From Schizochytrium sp. TIO01 (Eukaryota > Sar > Bigyra > Thraustochytrida > Thraustochytriidae), in contig SMSO01000025.1 in assembly GCA_004764695.1 (NCBI GenBank), positions 4,752,862 through 4,816,861 on the forward strand: a stretch of 64,000 nt of DNA. Direction: 5' to 3'. A model generated the notes under the pieces. The model made no database searches. It saw nothing but the letters and a program-made list of their open reading frames with translations, and had not been told where the DNA came from. The translations under genes were made by a program, and so were the position numbers. Every line of letters begins with the position of its first letter. The stretch's first letter is position 1. Below are positions 32,606 to 43,340 of the stretch, one piece after another.

Positions 32606-34810
32606 TCACTCAATGTCGTCAGGTGCAGCTGAAACAGTGAGGCCGTTTTCAAACATTTCAGCTAGCTCGTCTGCATCGGTTGTCAAGCTTGCACTGGAAC
32701 AACTTTGGTCCTTGGAAAATTTAGGACCTGCTCTGTGAGATTTAGGCTTCAGTGTCTTTGCACTTGGAGCAAATGGAGGCTGTGGCTGAGCTGTTTTATT
32801 GGCAGCGTGTCTAGAGGTTGCAAAAAGGCAGGCTCGCGTCGCTTCCGTTTCGAATTCGGTGCTATTATGTTTAGGCTTTAAAGTGCTTTTGAGAAACTCA
32901 GATGCGGACTCCACTGAATCATTGCCCGAAGCTTTTCTATCGGCTTCCTGATTCTTAGAGGTTCTCGATGATGACAGTTTTTGCATGGAGGACATCGTGG
33001 TGGCAACATGATTCTCTTCTTTTGTAGAAACCACGTTGAGTGAAGAAGCACAACTTGGTCCAGGCGAAAGGACATTTTCTTTGCTATCCGCAGGTTTGAC
33101 ATTGCGCCGAGTTGACCGTTTCTTCTCCTCGCAGAGAATACAATACAATCGCGGATCCTTGCAATGTAAAAGAGCTGGGCATTTTGAACCCTTGCACGGC
33201 CGAACTAACCTTTGCGTCAATGCTTCTGCTTTGCGGCGCGCACGAGCATCGCTTCCTTCAGCAACCCCTGGCAGGCTCTCCCACTCGAAACCCATTGGTC
33301 CATCCACTGGGCCGTGTTTGTAAATATTGCCGACCTCGTCGAGGATGATGCAGCGCTTTTTCCCCGGAAAGATTCGAAGGCCACGACCAACTTGTTGAAC
33401 ATAGAGTCCACGAGATTCTGTGGGCCGCAAAAGTATGACCGTTTCAATGCACGGAAGGTCAAAACCTTCAGATAGGACTCCTACGGAGCATAATACGAGA
33501 AGCTTCCCCTCCTCTGTAAGCGTGAACGTCTGGCGGCGTACCTTCTCTGATGTAGTTCCGTCGAGGTGCGCTGCAGAAACTCCAGCATCCATGAACTTCT
33601 CCACTAGCATCTTCGATTGTTTCACGCTTGCGCAGAAAACAATTGTAGTTGTATCTCTGCAGCAGGACATCCAACGTGCCACTGCAGAGTCTAAGGTCTC
33701 CTCCATGACCGCCACCTTTCCAGTCAGAATCCGGCCAGGTGCCGAAGATGGAGCCAAAAAAACAGGTGGTACAAGATACCCGCGGCGGATCATTCTAGAA
33801 ACAGATGGTCCTTGAGCTAGTCGTGGGAAAATATCGTTCAGGGCCTCTTCCTTACGCATGCGAAATGGCGTTGCTGTGAGACCCACAACAACTGCTTCTT
33901 TGAATCGACCAGTCAGCTGCATATACTGCTCTGCTAGCATACAATGAGCTTCATCTACTACAAGAAGGCGGATGCTATCCAAGGTAGGGTCTGTTTCACG
34001 CAACTCTGCTTTGCTAAATAAAGTCTGGATGGAGGCGATTTGAAGAGGAGAATTCGAAGTTCGTTTGTATCCAGCTTTGATAAATCCATATTCATGAGGT
34101 GCCATTCCGCACGCCTCCATTGTACGAGCTGTCTGATCTATAAGAGCATTACGGTTGACTACGAACAATGCATGGGAGCTATCTACGGGCCGTTTTCGCA
34201 CAAATCTACGAATCAGGTGACCCGCAAGCATAGTTTTGCCGCCACCCGTCGGTAGATATACAAGCGTATGTTTGTTCTTTGCAATCCCTTGCTCGACGTC
34301 TTGAAGAAGCTTGCGCTGGTACTTTCGCAAAGATGTTACTGCTGATGTCTCAGATTCCTCTTGGAGAGCTTGTTTTTCTGCAATTTTGTGAAAAGTTGCC
34401 TCGACGCCTTCATCTGTGTGATCACTTTCACTATCACTTTGATTATTATCGTCACTGATATAATCGTCGCGACCCTCTCGAAATCGCTGATCTCGTGCTC
34501 TAACCTTTCTTTCGCGAGTAGTCGAAGCGCTCTCTTTGGCGGAAAAAAGGGTCTCCGACGAAACCGCTCTCGAGGCATCACGATTGCCATCCCCATCGCT
34601 ACCAGCATCGAGAGTATTGCGGTTCTGCTTCCCGCGGGATTCAGAAACACTTTGAAGATCATCATATTCTAACGCATCTCGCAGAGCGGATAGATCATCC
34701 ATGATGTCGTCCCAACGAGCCTTTCGGCTTGATTGGGCTTCGGCTTTGGCCTCTCTTGTGACTCTCCATGACCTGCGAGTGTTTCTCAAAAATACTTCTC
34801 TAATAAACAT
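32606..34810 (-). CDS. RadD/YejH-like superfamily 2 helicase with cysteine cluster
   Basis: 734 residues, ATG at 34810. The first 155 residues are Arg- and acid-rich, possibly a transit peptide plus linker. The helicase core starts at LRKYQRKLLQDVEQG (Q-motif region). Then come Walker A LPTGGGKT (about residue 188), motif II VVDEAHC (about 284), motif III GLTATPFR, motif V LSEGFDLPCIETV and motif VI QQVGRGLR (about 470). The segment LRPTESRGLYVQQVGRGLR and then KKRCIILDEVGN is the layout of bacterial RadD/YejH rather than of typical eukaryotic repair helicases. A cluster C-x4-C-x5-C-x6-C-x2-C (near 537-560) fits the zinc site that follows the core in RadD. The last 150 residues are low-complexity. 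A DNA- or RNA-repair role, possibly organellar, is inferred. It is divergent from the NEK-like kinase. Confidence 0.85.
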   Translation of the reverse strand: MFIREVFLRNTRRSWRVTREAKAEAQSSRKARWDDIMDDLSALRDALEYDDLQSVSESRGKQNRNTLDAGSDGDGNRDASRAVSSETLFSAKESASTTRERKVRARDQRFREGRDDYISDDNNQSDSESDHTDEGVEATFHKIAEKQALQEESETSAVTSLRKYQRKLLQDVEQGIAKNKHTLVYLPTGGGKTMLAGHLIRRFVRKRPVDSSHALFVVNRNALIDQTARTMEACGMAPHEYGFIKAGYKRTSNSPLQIASIQTLFSKAELRETDPTLDSIRLLVVDEAHCMLAEQYMQLTGRFKEAVVVGLTATPFRMRKEEALNDIFPRLAQGPSVSRMIRRGYLVPPVFLAPSSAPGRILTGKVAVMEETLDSAVARWMSCCRDTTTIVFCASVKQSKMLVEKFMDAGVSAAHLDGTTSEKVRRQTFTLTEEGKLLVLCSVGVLSEGFDLPCIETVILLRPTESRGLYVQQVGRGLRIFPGKKRCIILDEVGNIYKHGPVDGPMGFEWESLPGVAEGSDARARRKAEALTQRLVRPCKGSKCPALLHCKDPRLYCILCEEKKRSTRRNVKPADSKENVLSPGPSCASSLNVVSTKEENHVATTMSSMQKLSSSRTSKNQEADRKASGNDSVESASEFLKSTLKPKHNSTEFETEATRACLFATSRHAANKTAQPQPPFAPSAKTLKPKSHRAGPKFSKDQSCSSASLTTDADELAEMFENGLTVSAAPDDIE

Positions 34811-36501
34811 AAGTATTAGCTATATAGTACCTATTCTAAAGCATTTTTTATAGGCTGCCTAGTAGGCACTAAGTACCTACTAAATACGACTCTGCGTACT
34901 TTGGATGTCAGTGGCAAATATATATCTGGGCGTGTGTAAATGGTTCTTGGTCATGAAAATCTCGAGGAGAGATTGTCTAGGGGAGATCTCAAGTTCTCAG
35001 AACTCCTTGGCGAGGCATGGACCAAGACATTTTCGTTTTTTTTCAATTCATTTATAAATCAATTTAACTTTGGAGAAAACATCAGTAAAACACAAATAAA
35101 GGGTAAGTCATTGGTCCCGACAATAGTAAGTCTAGAGTGACTTTTAATTGAGAATAGTGAGAGCAACAAAGAAGAGCGTAAGTACTTAAATTTCGCGCTT
35201 TGTACCTTTAGTTGGCGAAAGGCATGTTCGCCAATAAACTTTTGCTTTGTGGACTTTTTGTACTGTAAATCATGATGGCACCATCATGAAGCTTGGCGTT
35301 TTGTTTTCACTCCACAATATTCAACTTGTTAAAAATAATCAAGGTTTTGAGGTTCGGAATCTTTAAAAAAGGGACTAGACTCACTTAGTCTGCGCAGGAA
35401 AACCGTTTAAAACTTTGTAGATACCACTTACCTACAACATGTCATTTCCACAGATTCCTCTTCGTCTCCCAAGATTTATATTCTTCAAAGTCTGACCTTT
35501 ACCTGCACGAATAATTTAGCTCCGTTATTCCCTGCCATCAGCCTTCAAAAACCTTACACTCACCAAAACCATAATAATCAACCCACGAACTTCACATACC
35601 TTTTTGTCGCAAGGTCTCTTCTTCATCAACATTGCTACATATCTCCCAAAGTCTATTCAACAGTCCTCAATGTTGTCGAGTTTGATCGCCTTCTAATCTG
35701 CTTCTGTGCCCTTTGCAGTTGCGCCACGGAGCCTTCCTATCCCTTCATGTAGCAGACTCTAAGGACTTATTTCGTGAGTCCCTTTTGATAATTTTTCCCG
35801 TCATGCAAAACCGCCATTTTACCTGCAACTGACGATCTAGCACTTCCTAGGCAGTATCGCTAGAGCGCTATCCCTATCTTTGGCTACTGCTAAGTTCGAA
35901 GTCTCCTCTGGAGTAATGAAAGAATGAAAGAATGAAGATGAAGAATGAATTATCAAAGAAGTTGCGAAAGAAATGTGTTGCGCAGACCTCCTTCCTCTTC
36001 CTGCGAAAGGACCGTGGAAAACCGAAACCAGCAGGACTACACCGCGTGAGAAAGACGCTGATACTACTGCTCCACAGCTCCTTTGCGCCTGTCGTTAGTG
36101 GAGGAGGACAAGGACTTGGTGGAGTAGACGACCTTTGACTGGCTAAAGAAGAAGATCTGGTTCACGGGTAGATCATCTTGCTGACAGACACGTTAAGGTG
36201 TACAAGTGCTGTCTGCTTTGCAGAAACAACTGAGCAGCTTGTGATAATCTTGGGATTGACGTGAGTTGCGTACCTTTTGTTCATGAGTAAGCAGGTGCAA
36301 GGTTGAGAACTTCCAGCTCAGCCAGAAGTGAACCTCCAGGACTCTTTGACCACTCCACCGACCAACATCTTTGATACCAACAAAGTCTATTGTCAAGAAA
36401 TCACATCGTGCCACTTGATACCTTGCCCATTACATTATTTTCCTATACAAACTGAAATCGTAGAACATTGACTTGGAATCAAAATCTTGAGGACAGTTAC
36501 A
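34811..36501. promoter_or_regulatory. Divergent promoter region of helicase and NEK-like kinase
   Basis: 1.7 kb between divergent genes. It contains an exact E2F-type octamer TTTCGCGC at 35191-35198, the inverted repeat TTGGCGAA/TTCGCCAA at 35212-35219 and 35227-35234, and a 9-bp-arm palindrome TCATGATGG-CA-CCATCATGA at 35270-35289. These are visible sequence features; no binding is demonstrated. No coding region was recognised. Confidence 0.4.
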
Positions 36502-39045
36502 ATGAACAAAGAGAGCAACATGTGGAGCTCATACGATGAAAACGAGGTGCTCCTGGATGAAATGGAACTTCTCCCTTCAAGCCAAGAGAATGAGTTTTAC
36601 GATCGCCGAAGCTTTGAATTAGACGAAGATGAAGATGATGAAAACGATGAAAACGCTTTGTACAGAGCACTCGAAGTAGCACAAGCTCACTATCATTTAA
36701 ACGAATCACTAGGAGTATCAGAAATTCTCAATCAGAGCTGCAAAGAAAATGACACTCCCTCGACAAACCGAAGCCCAGTTTTCACGAAACATAGGGCTGG
36801 GGAATTGGAACGTCGTGCATTAGCTGACCTTTCTTGCGATGAAATTCGGCATCGAAGCCTCGACGTTCACTTCTCCGGGACAGAGGCATCCCTGCAGGAA
36901 CTCTTTGATGAAGTCGCAACAACTGATGTAGATTATCATGAACCACTTTTATCGCCTCGTACAGACCCGGAGCAATCTAGTCTAGCGCGTTCATTTGGCG
37001 AAAATGGCGTTGAAGACTCCCGTGATGAGTCAACACTGTATTATCAAGAACAAAATATCGATGAAACCCCAAACTTCCGATATCAACGAGATATCCAACC
37101 ATCCTTTAACCATGGCGCAGGGCGAAGGGTTAAAGTGGAGACTATTGACTCTGTTGAAAATCAATCCAAGCACCAACAGCAATGCCTGGCACACGAGTCA
37201 TATAGTGACGGGGGTACAGTTCTTTTGGAGCGAGAGATTCCTGTGCAAGGTTTTAAAATCCTTGACCAAATTGGGAGTGGAACCTATGGCAAGGTTTATA
37301 AAGTAGTATCCACCGCTGACGAAACTGGGCAACTCTACGTACTCAAGCAGGTTCCTTTGGACGGCCTTACTCAAGCGGAGCAGAACGAAACAATAAATGA
37401 AGCGCATTTTATGATCGAGATTGAAGATCATGAAAATATTGTTAAACATCATAGTTCATTTATTGAGTCTGGGTGCTTGAACATGATCATGGAGTTCTGT
37501 GGAAATGGCGATTTGTCAAAACGAATTAAAGCGCACCGGGAGCTTAAAACACAGTTTGACGAAAATTTTATTTGGCAAGTTCTTATTCAAGTTTGTTGTG
37601 CTCTCGAACACTTGCACCAACACCGGATACTTCACCGAGACATCAAACCTGAAAACATTTTCCTAGATGCACATGATCAGGTCAAAGTCGGTGACCTCGG
37701 TCTCGGCCGCCTTTTGAGTTCACAGTCTAAATTCGCTCATAGCACTGTTGGTACACCGTTGTATTTTAGCCCTGAGCTATGCGAGGAGGCACTATACGAC
37801 GAACGGAGTGATATATGGGCCCTCGGATGTCTCGTGTACCAAATGACAGCCTTGCGCCCCCCATTTCTAGCATCAAATCAGCTTGCTTTAGCAAAAAAAA
37901 TTGTCAATGAGCAGGCAAAACCGATCCCTAGCCATTTTTCGAAGGATCTTCAGTTCTTAGTGCATAAAATGCTTGAGAAAGACCCCCAGAAACGACCAGA
38001 TACAAAACAAATTCTTGATTATGGCCCTGTTCGCATCCGTGTTATGCAAGCCAAGCTTGATATGCGCGAAAGACAACTCTCGTCACTTCATACAAAACGG
38101 GAGCGGGAGCTACTGGACACTGTTTCACTTATGGAAAAGAAGCTAGACGCGTGCAAGACAGAAATGCGAGAAATGCGCAAAAGTTACGAACAGCTCATTT
38201 CCCAAGCTCGACGAGCAGAGCAGGTCGCAAATGAGCGGGTTTGCCAGCTTGAATCAGAAATTCACAATTTGAAACAGCAACAGCAACCGCAACCGCAAAT
38301 TGATCCTGCACTCCTTCGGAACATCTCATCTCCCGTAAGTGCGCCTGCACCAAAACTTGGTGGTGCTAGTAAATCCGGTGTTAAAGCAACACCAAAGATT
38401 GCCCGTGTACACACTAAAGTTTCCGCTCCGCAGTCTCGCCAGAAAAAAACAGAGGGACGCAAAAACCTTCAAACTAATCAGCGACAACAATTATTCCCCG
38501 CACTTACCACTCCAACAAGTGTTGTAGCCGTTAACCAAGGTTCTCGAACCTCGACCTCAATGTCTAACTCGCCAAAAACAGTCAAAACGAGCATACATTC
38601 AAACAGGCATGCTGAACGCAGCGCTGCTGCTTCAAAAACGCCTTTCGCTGGCCAGCACCAACGAGTCGGACGAACAGCTACCAGACCGACGTTAAGTGCT
38701 GATCCAAACAAGAAGCGTGTGAGATCTCGTCGGTCGTCTAGCAAATCTGGAACTCCATCTAGACAACCGAATCTGAACACTGCGAAGGCGCGCCCTGCTG
38801 ATGTGCCGCAGCGTAAACTTGTGATGACACCCGTAGCACAAAACTTCAGCAATGTAAACAAGGAAGCGAAACGCCGATCTTGGACTTCCAGCAAAGCATT
38901 GGCAGCTGGGACTACTATTGGTGCTAGACAAAATGAAGGCAATTCGTCTGCAGCAGCCAAAAGCTCTGCACTGCCAGCTAACCGCAGCCTCCTAGGGCCT
39001 GCACGCCGTGTTCCATCATCCTTTCAAGACCTTGAAGATGAGTAA
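36502..39045 (+). CDS. NEK-like serine/threonine kinase
   Basis: 847 residues from the first ATG at 36502. The N-terminal 245 residues are acidic and unstructured. The kinase domain spans about 252-507: glycine loop IGSGTYGKVYKV, ATP lysine K282 (YVLKQVP), catalytic HRDIKPEN (H378-D380), metal motif DLG at 398-400 (GDLGLGR), activation segment STVGTPLYFSPEL and SDIWALGCLVYQM. The DLG variant, VGTPLYFSPEL and the overall pattern place it nearest the NIMA-related kinases, which act in mitosis and cilia. A coiled coil (515-600) follows the kinase domain, as in NEKs, where it drives dimerisation. The tail to residue 847 is basic and Ser/Thr/Pro-rich. The next intergenic region separates it from the convergent TMEM260-like gene. 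Kinase identity is firm, NEK assignment likely. Confidence 0.9.
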   Translation: MNKESNMWSSYDENEVLLDEMELLPSSQENEFYDRRSFELDEDEDDENDENALYRALEVAQAHYHLNESLGVSEILNQSCKENDTPSTNRSPVFTKHRAGELERRALADLSCDEIRHRSLDVHFSGTEASLQELFDEVATTDVDYHEPLLSPRTDPEQSSLARSFGENGVEDSRDESTLYYQEQNIDETPNFRYQRDIQPSFNHGAGRRVKVETIDSVENQSKHQQQCLAHESYSDGGTVLLEREIPVQGFKILDQIGSGTYGKVYKVVSTADETGQLYVLKQVPLDGLTQAEQNETINEAHFMIEIEDHENIVKHHSSFIESGCLNMIMEFCGNGDLSKRIKAHRELKTQFDENFIWQVLIQVCCALEHLHQHRILHRDIKPENIFLDAHDQVKVGDLGLGRLLSSQSKFAHSTVGTPLYFSPELCEEALYDERSDIWALGCLVYQMTALRPPFLASNQLALAKKIVNEQAKPIPSHFSKDLQFLVHKMLEKDPQKRPDTKQILDYGPVRIRVMQAKLDMRERQLSSLHTKRERELLDTVSLMEKKLDACKTEMREMRKSYEQLISQARRAEQVANERVCQLESEIHNLKQQQQPQPQIDPALLRNISSPVSAPAPKLGGASKSGVKATPKIARVHTKVSAPQSRQKKTEGRKNLQTNQRQQLFPALTTPTSVVAVNQGSRTSTSMSNSPKTVKTSIHSNRHAERSAAASKTPFAGQHQRVGRTATRPTLSADPNKKRVRSRRSSSKSGTPSRQPNLNTAKARPADVPQRKLVMTPVAQNFSNVNKEAKRRSWTSSKALAAGTTIGARQNEGNSSAAAKSSALPANRSLLGPARRVPSSFQDLEDE

Positions 39046-39879
39046 TGTTGTGAATAATCGCGTCGATGTAATGAAGCAAAGGTTAGTACCTTTGTTCCAC
39101 TGATTATCTTCTTATGACTTTATTGTCAAAGTACTAGTAGTAGTTATATTTCATGACACATCAGAACACCAACTCTTTAGCCAAACCCTTAGCTCCAACT
39201 TCCTATAAAATTGAATTCTTACTTCTTCAAATTCCTTGTCGTAAGTTTAAAGGATCAATATCCATGCCTCCATGTTGTATATTGAGTTATTTTCGTCGCC
39301 GTTAGGGCTTTGTAAAAGAAGAAATAGTACTTCAGATACCAGAGCTTCACAGGTTGTACTTCCATCCAAAGTAACAGTATATATGAATATGTCAATACGT
39401 AATAGGTTTACTTACAATATAGAACTGAATAATTATTCACAAGTGACGAGAATCTTGCACATAGAACTCAACTTATGAATGAAGAATGCCGAAGACAATT
39501 CATTTTTGGGTTGAGAAAGAACTTCCTTCAAAATGGGGTTCATCGTTGTTGTTCACTGGTTCAGGATCACATTTAGAATAACATTTAAAAAATAAGATGT
39601 ATCCTCTTCGAAAGACTTCTCTGACATATAACCTGTATAAATGAGAAGGGCCGAGCGGCTGTATGAAGAACCATATGACAAAACTATGTTCACTGTCTTT
39701 TGATGACACGAAATGAGAGCAGAAGTTTTGTGTACTAAAAATTGCCTTTCGATGGGAATAAGTACGCACACTTTACTCATATTGAGCGCTTGATCAATAC
39801 AGAGACGAACTACTTGATCAGAGTCTGAGCCATCAGCAACAAGTACCACAAGACTTATACAGAAGAATTGTAACGTTTC
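39046..39879. other. Convergent intergenic spacer
   Basis: 834 bp between the NEK-like kinase (+) and the TMEM260-like gene (-). AT-rich. Two short overlapping minus-strand frames are open here but have no recognisable feature. Confidence 0.55.
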
Positions 39880-42261
39880 TCATGCTTTTTGAAAGTAAGC
39901 TTGGCCTCCACGGATATCTTGAGATGCAAGTAATTTCTTAATGAACTCATATGAGGGGTGCCCCCTGACTCTTGGCGCTCGTCCAATCTGCTCCTCTCTA
40001 GAGGCAGCAGCAAAAAGATGCATGGCTTCAGATATTAATTCTGGCCGAATGCCAAGCTCTCCAGCACGCAAAAGCATAATTCCGACATTGAGATCGCTAA
40101 TGGCTTGTTCATCCTGATCTGAGACTTCATGCCAATCACATAATCCCCCAGACATGATCAGCTGAGTAGCCCGAGCACACCTAAGCATGTGAATAGCTGC
40201 AGCAGAATCGTTGTGAAACTTGACTTGGCCTGCTTGCGCGAGGGAAGCATGAGTTTCAAAATACTTTCTTCCTCGCTGAAACATTCGCAACGCCACCATC
40301 CATTCCCATGTCCCGGTAAAAGTGCCATCATTCCATCGTGCAAACTGGTGGACAAGGTTGTGCATATAGCTTATTTTGTCATCTGTCCAATATGCTTTAG
40401 CAGGACCAGACCCCTGAGGGCGATGCACAAGAATTGGCCCTTCAGGAATAAGACGAATCGCTGCAGAACCAGAACTTGAGACACCTAAGACGTCCCAATC
40501 CTCCTGGCGGCCTGTGAAAGCTACTGGTTTTTTACGGTCAAACAATTGATGAGCCATATCCCCTATGTGTGCCGGGGCTGGATATCTATCCAAATGAGTT
40601 ATATACCAAGGCATAGAAGCCAAATCTGAGCTCACCAAGGTAACATCAGGACGTTTTCCTTCACAACGCTGCAAATACTGAATGCCGCTCCATTCCATGT
40701 CACCCCGAGTAACCAGTACTCCTCCATGTGGTACATAGTCAAGGACATCGCGTACGTACTGATCAAAAACTCCTGACTCAGAACGAACCCGAAGAGCTGT
40801 GCCTGTTGAAAGGGCCCATCGGAAACTTGAAGAAAGCACAACAGAAAAAGCCAGTAATGTAAAGCAAAAACCAACACTAAGAGTACGAAGATTGTGCTGT
40901 TGCCAAGCCTTACTAAAGAAATTTGCTACAGCTCTGAGTACCGTGTGCGTCCCCAAGCCAATGAAAAGACCAATGACAAGTTGTGGTTGCTGCCAAAATC
41001 GTTTCCGTATTTCTCCAAGATGCGGTTGAGCCTTTAAGAGAGGCATGTTGGAAAGCAAGTGGAATACAAACAGTGCAAATATAAACGAAGCTCCCCATGC
41101 AAAACCAATTCGATGGATTGGTCTTTTCCTTGACTGTAATTGTGTGCTCAAAAAGCCTACACAGGCCAAGATGATAAAGCCTGGATTTGGAAGGCTCTCA
41201 AATGCAAGAGCCTCAAAATATAGAGCTGTCCGTGCCACCCATCCAGGGTTCCCAATTGACGACTGATCCCTATCCATGATAGCAGAGGATGAAGCCTGCC
41301 CACCAGGGAATAATTTGAAAGTGCCATAGTCCACCCGTAAGAAGTGTCGTAAAAGCCCCGAAATACTAGCCGGATCTCCCCATGAGCCCTGGGTGCGAAT
41401 ATATAGTGCACTCACTATAGATTGCATGTAAACGAGTAGACCAGCTCCGAAACATATGGCATAGATAAACCCTCTTCGAATGGACTCAAGTCTGGTTTCC
41501 CTCCTTAGAAAAGTTGGGAGCCAGTGATATGTTGCAATAAATAAGATTAAAGGCACTTCAAACAGAACTGCCGTGTGCTGGTTTGTTAGCGCCAGCCCAC
41601 AAATGAATGCTCCATAGCGTACCAATTTTTCACGATAATCAAATTTAATGCTCTCTGTGCTCCCGCTATCTAGCAAAACTCTGCTCGTGAGATTTAGTAG
41701 TGATGCACAAAGTAGATTATTCAAAGCAAACACTTCAAAGGTACTTGAGAACTCCCAAACGATTGGAGTTAGAGCAAAGAAACCCGTTCCAATTGTCACT
41801 GAAACCTCGCACACCCAGACATTCTCCTCATTATGACCGTGTCTTAGAACAAAGCGCATAGCCGAAGCAAGAACTTGAAGGCCCATGTGAGCGATCAATA
41901 CGTTAAACATGTGCAAAAGCAGAGAAGGCGCCGTTCCATTGCAGAAAAACTGAGACACTTGAAGCCATGTATGACTGATAACGATAAGTAAAGGATAACC
42001 GGGTGGGTGTGCTACACCAAAGCTGCAAGAGTTGGCCGCAAGTTCTCCGCAGTCCCCCCCTCCAATGCCATGCGGAATTGTATACCAATGTGCCGCGCTC
42101 AATGCACAAAGAGCGAGATGAGTAAATGCTTCAGCAACTTGAGCTTCACTGAAATTTCTACACCATCCTCGTTCGCTAGTTTTGCTTGTGAAATTGTCTT
42201 TGTCCATCAAAGGTTGAGTCTTCACCAGACTTCTGCGCCCTTCGTGTTTGCCCATCGCCAT
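39880..42261 (-). CDS. TMEM260-like DUF2723 multi-pass membrane protein (putative O-mannosyltransferase)
   Basis: 793 residues from the first ATG at 42261; the frame is open 14 codons further but without an ATG. The DUF2723 signature is clear near residue 66: HGIGGGDCGELAANSCSFGV followed by AHPPGYPLLI, with the acidic pair D70 and E73. Many hydrophobic segments follow up to about residue 515 (for example VPLILFIATYHW, GFIILACVGFLS, LVIGLFIGLGTH). A soluble lumenal part then starts around YVPHGGVLVTRGDMEWSGIQ, and the C-terminus is helical, possibly TPR-like. Human TMEM260 is an ER protein O-mannosyltransferase acting on IPT domains of plexins and MET/RON; the same activity here is an inference from the family. 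It is probably an ER protein. No intron is visible. Confidence 0.87.
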   Translation of the reverse strand: MAMGKHEGRRSLVKTQPLMDKDNFTSKTSERGWCRNFSEAQVAEAFTHLALCALSAAHWYTIPHGIGGGDCGELAANSCSFGVAHPPGYPLLIVISHTWLQVSQFFCNGTAPSLLLHMFNVLIAHMGLQVLASAMRFVLRHGHNEENVWVCEVSVTIGTGFFALTPIVWEFSSTFEVFALNNLLCASLLNLTSRVLLDSGSTESIKFDYREKLVRYGAFICGLALTNQHTAVLFEVPLILFIATYHWLPTFLRRETRLESIRRGFIYAICFGAGLLVYMQSIVSALYIRTQGSWGDPASISGLLRHFLRVDYGTFKLFPGGQASSSAIMDRDQSSIGNPGWVARTALYFEALAFESLPNPGFIILACVGFLSTQLQSRKRPIHRIGFAWGASFIFALFVFHLLSNMPLLKAQPHLGEIRKRFWQQPQLVIGLFIGLGTHTVLRAVANFFSKAWQQHNLRTLSVGFCFTLLAFSVVLSSSFRWALSTGTALRVRSESGVFDQYVRDVLDYVPHGGVLVTRGDMEWSGIQYLQRCEGKRPDVTLVSSDLASMPWYITHLDRYPAPAHIGDMAHQLFDRKKPVAFTGRQEDWDVLGVSSSGSAAIRLIPEGPILVHRPQGSGPAKAYWTDDKISYMHNLVHQFARWNDGTFTGTWEWMVALRMFQRGRKYFETHASLAQAGQVKFHNDSAAAIHMLRCARATQLIMSGGLCDWHEVSDQDEQAISDLNVGIMLLRAGELGIRPELISEAMHLFAAASREEQIGRAPRVRGHPSYEFIKKLLASQDIRGGQAYFQKA

Positions 42262-43340
42262 TCCCACTAAACGGCACGAGCAAGTGCCACAGTCAACTTT
42301 CAAAGTAGCTTAGCCACTTTTGGCTCGAAGCGTCCGGTACTTGGTGCTATGCTCGAACCTTGATCCAAATTTGGACTAACCTAGAGAGAGCTTTGGTAAT
42401 CTGTGAAGATCATCTCTTCGTCCCAGAATCAACATCCCAGCAGACGTTGGATCTCATGATAAGACGTTGTCGTTGTAGCTATGTGAAACATATAAGCCCT
42501 TACTAGGTTTTGCGCGTATTAATGTATTAGTTAGTTTTTAATTAATTAATACCTACAATAGTAGGCCTAATAAAATAGATTGTTTTAATTAAACTCTTTC
42601 TCAAAGTGCTGACGATACCCACCATTTAAAGTTGATTTGGTCCATGCGATGTCGAAGGTATCACGAAATCGAACTTTCTCCATCCCGTTGACTTCATACT
42701 ATTGTAAAATTCGTATTCACTACACATCTTTTCATTGAGAATGCGTTTAATTATCTGTACTACACTGGATATAAAGGAGAACACTGAACAGGGGTATCTT
42801 AACCTACCGAAAACTATTTGGCAAGATATCATTTTCCTCGATTGGAGACTAAAAATTCTCTCGATTTGAATCAAGTAATCTTAGAACTGCTTATCTCTCA
42901 TTGAGATAGTACAATTCTTTAACTAGACGCAAAGCTACTCAAGTTACATTTCGAATAGATCTTCCTTAAGTACGAGGTTACAGGACCTCAACTTAGCTTT
43001 TCCTAGAAGGTCAAGTCTAATTTTCACTTAGGCTCTACAGTCAAGTCAATCTTATGCGTCTCAATGAGATCAATTACCATCCCAAGCGCCAACTCTTGCG
43101 ACCAATTTGTATCTCTCTTTTAACCACGTTATTTGGTTTTTCCTTGCAGTGATGCCAGGGTTTGACTTTGTCGTCGTAAATTTCCTGTAGCCTTTAGCAC
43201 GGGGGGAATTCGTCTCTCTCGCAGCTTCACCAAATTGAAGAGCCTTATGGTAGTACTTTTACTCCTCTCACGTCAAGCAAAATCGAGCGTCCAGGAACCA
43301 CATTACTTTCTTAGAAATACCATAATTTTATGCTGCGATT
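42262..43340. other. Spacer between TMEM260-like gene and the AT-rich ORF cluster
   Basis: About 1.1 kb, AT-rich. The promoter of the TMEM260-like gene should lie in the first few hundred bases. No coding sequence, terminal repeat or tRNA was recognised. Confidence 0.5.
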
